Positions 59,258-64,000 of a stretch of DNA of 64,000 bases are shown here, piece after piece. The stretch's first letter is position 1. Every line of letters starts with the position of its first letter. The translations under genes and the position numbers were made by a program. Origin of the DNA: Chelatococcus sp. YT9 (lineage in GTDB: Bacteria > Pseudomonadota > Alphaproteobacteria > Rhizobiales > Beijerinckiaceae); assembly GCF_018398315.1 (NCBI RefSeq), contig NZ_JAHBRW010000002.1, forward strand, positions 1,658,637 to 1,722,636, read 5' to 3'. The notes beneath the pieces were generated by a model. The model saw only the letters and a program-made list of their open reading frames with translations. It was not told where the DNA came from and made no database searches.

Positions 59258-60037
59258 ATGACCGCTCCCGTCACGCTCATCACCGGAGCCGCCGGCGGCA
59301 TCGGCAGCACCCTCGCCCATCTGCTCGCCCGTGCGGGTCACAGGGTCGTCCTCTCCGACCGCGACGGCGATGGCCTTGAGGCGCTGGCGCGGAGCATCGA
59401 TCAGGCGGGCGGCGAAGCCGTCTTTCTGGCCGGTGACGTGCAGGACCGGGAGTGGCCCGCCGCACTCGTCACCTTCGCTGTGGAACGCCTCGGGCGGATT
59501 GACAATCTTGTGACAGGCGCAGGCGCCTCGCGCGCCGTGCCGATGGTCGAGATGGACGATGATGAGTGGGACAAACTCGTTGACATCAACCTCTCGGCGG
59601 TATTTCGCATCTCGAAAGCCGTCACCCGGCAGATCGTCGCCCAAGGCGACGGCGGCGCGATCGTTCATATCTCGTCGATCGCCCACTCCAACGGCGGCGC
59701 CAACCTGGCGTATGGCTCGGCGAAGGGCGGGGTCGCCACATTGACGCGAGGCATGGCTCAGCAACTCGGTCCGCAGGGAATTCGTGTCAACGCGGTGGCG
59801 CCTGGCATTATCGACACGCCAATGGTGCGCAATGGCTTCGCCGCCCAGTTCAATGGCCTTGTCGCGGGCGCGGCGGTTCGCACCCCGCTCGGCCGTCTCG
59901 GGCGGCCGGAAGATGTAGCCGAAGTCATTGCTTTCCTGTTATCGCCGGCAGCAGCCTTCGTGACAGGCGCGCTGATCCCTATTACAGGCGGCATAGAGAT
60001 TCTTTCGCCGATTTCGACGATCGCCCGTGGAGAGTGA
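59258..60037 (+). CDS. Short-chain dehydrogenase/reductase
   Basis: The 259-residue enzyme is a classical SDR: nucleotide loop TLITGAAGGIGSTLAHLL, cofactor-selecting VVLSDRDGDG (acidic, NAD+-preferring), NLVTGAGAS, and the catalytic Ser/Tyr/Lys in HISSIAHSNGGANLAYGSAKGG. It likely oxidises a sugar or polyol before or after the kinase. It starts two bases after the BtpA-like stop and ends just before the permease gene. Confidence 0.93.
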   Translation: MTAPVTLITGAAGGIGSTLAHLLARAGHRVVLSDRDGDGLEALARSIDQAGGEAVFLAGDVQDREWPAALVTFAVERLGRIDNLVTGAGASRAVPMVEMDDDEWDKLVDINLSAVFRISKAVTRQIVAQGDGGAIVHISSIAHSNGGANLAYGSAKGGVATLTRGMAQQLGPQGIRVNAVAPGIIDTPMVRNGFAAQFNGLVAGAAVRTPLGRLGRPEDVAEVIAFLLSPAAAFVTGALIPITGGIEILSPISTIARGE

Positions 60038-60042
60038 CGACA

Positions 60043-61029
60043 ATGAGCGTGACGACCGTGCAGTCGCCCCAAAGCCGCCGGGCCATCTTGAGTGAAGTCG
60101 TCGGCCGCTATGGCACGGCGATCGCCGGGGTCATCCTGATCGCCTTCTTCGTGATCTTCGCGCCGAATTTCGCGACACCGGTCAATATCGTCAACGTCAT
60201 CAAGGACACGAGCTTTCTCGCGATCTTGGCGCTCGGCTTCACGCTCGCCTTCACAGTGGCGGAACTCGATCTGTCAATCGCCGAAATGGCGAGCCTGTCT
60301 GCGGTGGTGGCGGGCTGGCTCGTGCAGGCTCAGTATCCGCCGCTCGCCGCTGTCGCGGCCGCCCTTGCGTGCGGCGCGCTGCTTGGCGCCATCAACGGCT
60401 TCGGTGTGACGCGGCTGCGCGTTCCATCCCTGATCATGACGCTCGGAACGGCGGCGGTCGCCAAGGGACTCGCTTTCATGATCACCCAGGGCGTTGCCTT
60501 CGTCGGTCGCTGGCCTGTCGGCTTCACAGGTCTCGCACGGGGGACGACCTTCGGCCTGCCCAATCTGGTGCTGTGGCTTGCGGGCGTTTCGCTGTTCGCC
60601 TACGGCCTCATCAAGTGGACCAAGACGGGCGCTCACATGGTGGCGACCGGCGAGGCTGACGAGGCCGCGCGCCTGGCAGGCATCGCGACCGCACGCATGA
60701 AACGCATCGGTCTGCTGCTGTCTGGCCTCTTTGCCGGCATCACGGCCGTGCTCCTTGCATCCAACCTGTCGTCGGCGGCCCCGAACATGGCCGGTGATTA
60801 TCTTCTCTACGCCATTGCGGCCGTCCTCCTTGGTATGACGATGTTCGAGCCCGGCAAGCCCAATATTGGTGGCACCGTCTTTGCCGCCATCGTGCTCAAG
60901 GTACTCGGCAACGGGCTCGTCCTTCTGGGCGCTCCCTATTACGTCCAGGACATCGTGCTCGGTATCATCATCATCGGCTCTGTCGCTTTCTCGGCGAGTG
61001 CCATGAAGAAGGCCGCATTCAAAGTCTGA
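60043..61029 (+). CDS. Sugar-type ABC permease (RbsC/BPD_transp_2 family)
   Basis: The 328-residue membrane protein has about eight to ten helices and RbsC-type motifs: GVILIAFFVIFAPNFATPVNIVNVIKDTSFLAILALGFT in parts, AELDLSIAEMASLSAVVAGW, and GLLLSGLFAGITAVLLAS. The family imports ribose, nucleosides and other sugars. Only one permease gene is present, so the channel is probably a homodimer. GTG 60034 is an alternative start. Confidence 0.92.
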   Translation: MSVTTVQSPQSRRAILSEVVGRYGTAIAGVILIAFFVIFAPNFATPVNIVNVIKDTSFLAILALGFTLAFTVAELDLSIAEMASLSAVVAGWLVQAQYPPLAAVAAALACGALLGAINGFGVTRLRVPSLIMTLGTAAVAKGLAFMITQGVAFVGRWPVGFTGLARGTTFGLPNLVLWLAGVSLFAYGLIKWTKTGAHMVATGEADEAARLAGIATARMKRIGLLLSGLFAGITAVLLASNLSSAAPNMAGDYLLYAIAAVLLGMTMFEPGKPNIGGTVFAAIVLKVLGNGLVLLGAPYYVQDIVLGIIIIGSVAFSASAMKKAAFKV

Positions 61030-61086
61030 ATACACAACTCAGTTGAGTAGAAAAGTGACAACAAGGTAAGAGTGAGGGGACCACAG

Positions 61087-62028
61087 ATGTTTGGATTGAA
61101 GAAACTCGTTATATCCGCTGCTGCACTGCTGGTGCTCGGGCAGGCCGCCCAGGCCTTTGAGCTTGGGATCATAGGCTTCCAGTTCACCTCGGAAACACAT
61201 GCCCGCGTCGCCAATGCCGCGGCCGCGGCCGCCAAGGAAAAGGGCTGGAACGTCACGCTGCTCAATTCCGAGGGCGCGCTTCCGAAACACGCCGAGCAGT
61301 TCGACGCGCTCATCGCGAAGAAAGTCGATGCCATCATCGTGGCCATGGGCAAGCCGGTCGAGGCGGATGCGCAGTTCAAGGCCGCCAAGGACGCCGGCAT
61401 CCCTGTCATCACAGTGCAGTCCGGCGTCAGTCCCCATGCACTGTTCGATATTCAGAGCAATGAGTACAAGATCGGGGCCGAGGCGGCGCTTTACCTGCTC
61501 GGCCAGCTCGGTTTCCAGGGCAACATCGTGACAGCCCGTTTCGACCTGAACATCGCGTCGCGCATCCGTGGCAAGATCCTCGACGTCGTCCTTTCCGAGA
61601 ACCAGGGCGTGAAGGAACTCGGCAAGTTTTCCATGGCGCGCACGCAGAGCTGGCGGGATGACGTACGCGCCGGCATGCAGGCTCTGCTGCTGCAGAACCA
61701 GGGCAAGATCAATGGCATCTGGGCCTCGTTCGACGGACAGGCCTATATCATCGACGATCTCCTGCAGGCGCAGGGCGTCAAGAAGGGCGAAATTCCGCTG
61801 ATCTCCGTCGACGGCGGCAAGGAGACCTACGAACGCATCGCCGATCCGCAGTCGACGCTCGTCGCCAGCGTGTCAATTCCCTTCGAAGAGATGGGCAAGC
61901 AGGCGGTCGACGCTGTGCAGGCGATCGTCGTTGACAAGAAGCCGAAGGAGACCGTGACGAACGGCCCGTATCTCTTCGTCGACGCAGTTCTCGTCGACAA
62001 GAACAACGTGAAGCAGTTCTTGAAGTAA
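61087..62028 (+). CDS. Sugar-type ABC substrate-binding protein (RbsB-like)
   Basis: The protein (313 residues) has a signal peptide (KKLVISAAALLVLGQAAQA) and the type I sugar-binding fold: ELGIIGFQFTSETHARVANAAAAAAKEKGW in parts, FDALIAKKVDAIIVAMG, DAGIPVITVQSG, and GIWASFDGQAYIIDDLLQAQG. Ligand may be a nucleoside, ribose-like sugar or polyol, given the neighbours. A strong hairpin follows its stop, which fits extra accumulation of the binding protein. Confidence 0.93.
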   Translation: MFGLKKLVISAAALLVLGQAAQAFELGIIGFQFTSETHARVANAAAAAAKEKGWNVTLLNSEGALPKHAEQFDALIAKKVDAIIVAMGKPVEADAQFKAAKDAGIPVITVQSGVSPHALFDIQSNEYKIGAEAALYLLGQLGFQGNIVTARFDLNIASRIRGKILDVVLSENQGVKELGKFSMARTQSWRDDVRAGMQALLLQNQGKINGIWASFDGQAYIIDDLLQAQGVKKGEIPLISVDGGKETYERIADPQSTLVASVSIPFEEMGKQAVDAVQAIVVDKKPKETVTNGPYLFVDAVLVDKNNVKQFLK

Positions 62029-62039
62029 CAAGGTGCTGC

Positions 62040-62070
62040 GCCACCCGCGTCACAAGGCGACGCGGGTGGC
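62040..62070 (+). terminator. Perfect 12-bp hairpin between binding protein and ATPase genes
   Basis: GCCACCCGCGTC (62040-62051) pairs with GACGCGGGTGGC (62059-62070) around ACAAGGC. It lies 11 bases after the binding-protein stop inside the operon. Without a T-run it is best read as an mRNA-stabilising or partial-termination hairpin. Confidence 0.6.
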
Positions 62071-62130
62071 CGAACCGCCGAACTTCCTTATCACGATCTC
62101 TTCAATTCCCCCTGGTCCGAGAGCAAGACG

Positions 62131-62907
62131 ATGACCGATGCTGCGGCAAACGCCTCTCCTCTCCTGTCCCTCCGCGGCATTGGCAAAAGCTATGGCCCGG
62201 TGGTGGCCGTGCGCGATGTCGATCTCGATATCCACGCGGGTGAGGTTGTCGCCATCTGCGGCGATAATGGCGCCGGCAAGTCGAGCCTTATCAAGGTGAT
62301 CTCGGGAGCCGAGGAGCCAACATCCGGCACGATGGCCATACGCGGCAAGGAAGTTCGCTTCGCCTCGCCCCATGATGCCTTGGAGCACGGGCTGGCGACG
62401 ATCTATCAGGACCTCGCGCTGGCGCCCCGCCTGTCGATCGCCCAGAACGTATTTATGGGCTCGGAACTCACACGCCCGTTCGTCCTGCCTTTTCTGCGCG
62501 TCCTCGACAAGGCCAAGATGATCGAGGAATCGCGCCGGTACCTCTCGCGTCTCTCCGTCGCCATTCAGGACATGACACGCCCCGTGGAGCGCCTCTCCGG
62601 CGGTCAACGGCAGGCCGTCGCCATCTCGCGTGCCCTGCGCTGGAATGCCGACATCATCATCATGGACGAACCAACGGCGGCGCTGGGCGTGAAGGAAACC
62701 GCGCTCGTGCTCGACCTCATCCGCACGCTGAAGGCGGGCGGTCACACCGTCATCCTCATCAGCCACAATATGCGCGACGTCGTCGCGCTCGCCGACCGCG
62801 TGGTCATCATGGGGGCGGGCCGGAAATTCGTCGATCGTCCGCTCGGGGACCTGACAGCGGACGACCTCACCCATCTCATCATGAGCGGCAACGCGCGCGC
62901 CGCCTGA
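62131..62907 (+). CDS. Sugar-type ABC ATP-binding protein, single domain
   Basis: This 258-residue ATPase has Walker A GDNGAGKSS, the signature LSGGQRQAV, Walker B IIIMDEPTAALGVKE and H-loop LISHNM. It has one ATPase domain, unlike RbsA (two domains, about 500 residues), and is closer to FrcA-type proteins, so it would work as a homodimer with the permease at 60043. It is 102 bases after the binding protein, across the hairpin. Confidence 0.93.
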   Translation: MTDAAANASPLLSLRGIGKSYGPVVAVRDVDLDIHAGEVVAICGDNGAGKSSLIKVISGAEEPTSGTMAIRGKEVRFASPHDALEHGLATIYQDLALAPRLSIAQNVFMGSELTRPFVLPFLRVLDKAKMIEESRRYLSRLSVAIQDMTRPVERLSGGQRQAVAISRALRWNADIIIMDEPTAALGVKETALVLDLIRTLKAGGHTVILISHNMRDVVALADRVVIMGAGRKFVDRPLGDLTADDLTHLIMSGNARAA

Positions 62908-62940
62908 GGCCATTCCCGCCCCTGCAACGAGACGCGAGCC

Positions 62941-63867
62941 GTGACCGAAACCATCATCATCGATACAGACCCCGGGCAGGATGACGCTGTCGCCATCCTG
63001 CTCGCCGTGGCCGCCGGCAAGCGGCTGGCGCTCGACTGTATCACGACGGTCGCGGGCAATGTGCCGGTGGCGCAGACGACGGCGAATGCCTTGCGGGTGC
63101 TGGATCTCGCCGGCCGCCCCGACATTCCGGTCTATCGCGGGGCCGAACGGCCGCTTATCGTCGCGCTCGAGACCGCCGAATTTGTCTGCGGGCCGGATGG
63201 CCTCGATGGGTCGGGGCTACCGCCACCGTCTCGCGAAGCGGACGCGGGGCACGCAGTGGACGCTATCATCGGGCGTCTGCGCGCCGCGCCCGATGGGCTG
63301 ACGCTGTGTCCACTCGGCCCCCTCACCAATCTTGCCCTGGCCTTTCGGCTGGCCCCCGACGTTCTACCGAAGATCCGCCGGATCGTACTGATGGGCGGCG
63401 CCATCGGCCTCGGCAACATCACGCCCGCGGCCGAATTCAACATGCATGTCGATCCCCATGCGGCCGCGATCGTGTTTGACTGCGGGCGGCCGATCGTCAT
63501 GATGGGGCTTGGCGTCACCCTGAAGGCGATCGCGACCCATGAGCAGATCGCGGGCTTCGCGATGCTCGGGACGGCTGCCGGCCGTTCCATTCACGGCATG
63601 CTGACCCGCCCACGCCCCGGCAGCCTGGGCACGGTCGGCCACCCCATGCATGACCCCTGCGTCATTGCCTATCTGCTCTGGCCTGAACTGTTCTCCGGCC
63701 GCGATTGCCATGTGGCGATCGCCACGGAGGACGGACCCATGCGCGGGCGCACCACCATCGATTGGAACGGGCGCCTGAAGCGCCCCGCCAACGCGCATGT
63801 CATCGCCGAAGTGGAGGCGCACGAGCTGTTTGAGCGGATGACGCGGCTCATCGCGACCTTGCCCTGA
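62941..63867 (+). CDS. Nucleoside hydrolase (IunH/RihA family)
   Basis: The 308-residue enzyme has the calcium-binding N-terminal motif IIIDTDPGQDDAVAILLA, ITTVAGNVPVAQTTANALRVLDLAG in parts, the IVLMGGAIGLGNITPAAEFNMHVDPHAA stretch in parts with ribose-binding Asn/Glu residues, and HDPCVIAYLLWPE near the C-terminus. It splits a nucleoside into base and free ribose in the cytoplasm. It suggests the imported compound is a nucleoside or N-glycoside, with the ribose-like part processed by the SDR, kinase and BtpA-like proteins. GTG 62941 starts the family match. Confidence 0.93.
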   Translation: MTETIIIDTDPGQDDAVAILLAVAAGKRLALDCITTVAGNVPVAQTTANALRVLDLAGRPDIPVYRGAERPLIVALETAEFVCGPDGLDGSGLPPPSREADAGHAVDAIIGRLRAAPDGLTLCPLGPLTNLALAFRLAPDVLPKIRRIVLMGGAIGLGNITPAAEFNMHVDPHAAAIVFDCGRPIVMMGLGVTLKAIATHEQIAGFAMLGTAAGRSIHGMLTRPRPGSLGTVGHPMHDPCVIAYLLWPELFSGRDCHVAIATEDGPMRGRTTIDWNGRLKRPANAHVIAEVEAHELFERMTRLIATLP

Positions 63868-63901
63868 GACATCCCGCATAGCATTGAGGACGGACAATAC
63901 C

Positions 63902-64000
63902 ATGGCGCATCTTGTCGAGGACCTTCAGCGCGAAGCCAGTGCGGCGATCGTTTCGATGCAGGAGGCGGCACTTACCGCCCGCCATGCCCACGCCCGTGCT
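63902..64000 (+). CDS. Unidentified gene, 3' truncated by window edge
   Basis: An open frame starts at ATG 63902 (MAHLVEDLQREASAAIVSMQ) and runs off the right edge after 33 codons. GAGGACGG precedes the ATG. The visible part is a charged, probably helical N-terminus. It is too short to name; a sugar isomerase or another operon member is possible. Confidence 0.6.
   Translation, partial: MAHLVEDLQREASAAIVSMQEAALTARHAHARA

Overview
The window is GC-rich, densely packed bacterial chromosome. It has no rRNA, tRNA, transposase, phage or CRISPR signal that I could find. Gene content and codon usage suggest an alphaproteobacterium of the Hyphomicrobiales (Rhizobiales) type: FdsGBACD formate dehydrogenase, malonyl-CoA synthetase and decarboxylase, many ABC importers, Bug-type binding proteins, and small palindromic repeats in the spacers. 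The genus cannot be named from sequence alone. Almost everything here is catabolism, transport and local regulation.

Region 1 (1-20.7 kb) looks like one catabolic regulon. After a truncated TctC binding protein and an MmgE/PrpD protein come a Tau/Ssu-type ABC ATPase and permease, an acetyl-CoA-hydrolase-type CoA-transferase, an enoyl-CoA hydratase, a FadR-type regulator, an acyl-CoA-dehydrogenase homologue, an NMT1-type binding protein, an aldehyde dehydrogenase, a zinc alcohol dehydrogenase, a CaiB-type CoA-transferase, an iron-alcohol-dehydrogenase homologue, an MBL-fold lactonase-like hydrolase and a complete Liv-type ABC importer. Five promoter regions carry the same AT-rich 17-bp site (consensus TCATCTAAATGATTTGA). 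This suggests one regulator, probably the FadR-type protein, controls the set. Two of the enzymes lack the catalytic or metal-binding residues normal for their families.

Region 2 (20.8-34.7 kb) holds an aldose-1-epimerase-like gene, an O6-alkylguanine-DNA alkyltransferase, malonyl-CoA synthetase and decarboxylase, and the divergent fdsG-fdsB-fdsA-fdhD-fdsD operon for NAD+-linked molybdenum formate dehydrogenase. A palindromic repeat lies in frame inside fdsB. A quinone oxidoreductase and an Xre/RES toxin-antitoxin pair follow.

Region 3 (34.7-42.1 kb) has a secreted GH3 glycosidase, an unknown exported protein, and a three-gene sugar operon: Gfo/Idh/MocA dehydrogenase, DUF993 protein and sugar-isomerase-like TIM barrel. 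Palindromic repeats interrupt and follow the operon.

Region 4 (42.1-52.4 kb) is a hydantoinase/oxoprolinase operon (dppABC-like transport genes, then hyuA and hyuB). A TrmB-type regulator and a divergent gene of uncertain family (possibly cucumopine-synthase-related) accompany it. That gene and the operon share a promoter motif at the same distance and orientation. A DJ-1/PfpI gene follows.

Region 5 (52.5-56.0 kb) is an IclR-regulated Tau/Ssu/Thi-type ABC importer. Region 6 (56.1-64 kb) is a tightly coupled operon: HutC-type GntR regulator, FGGY kinase, BtpA-family protein, SDR dehydrogenase, ribose-type ABC importer and nucleoside hydrolase, running off the right edge. It reads as a nucleoside- or sugar-degrading pathway of unassigned substrate.
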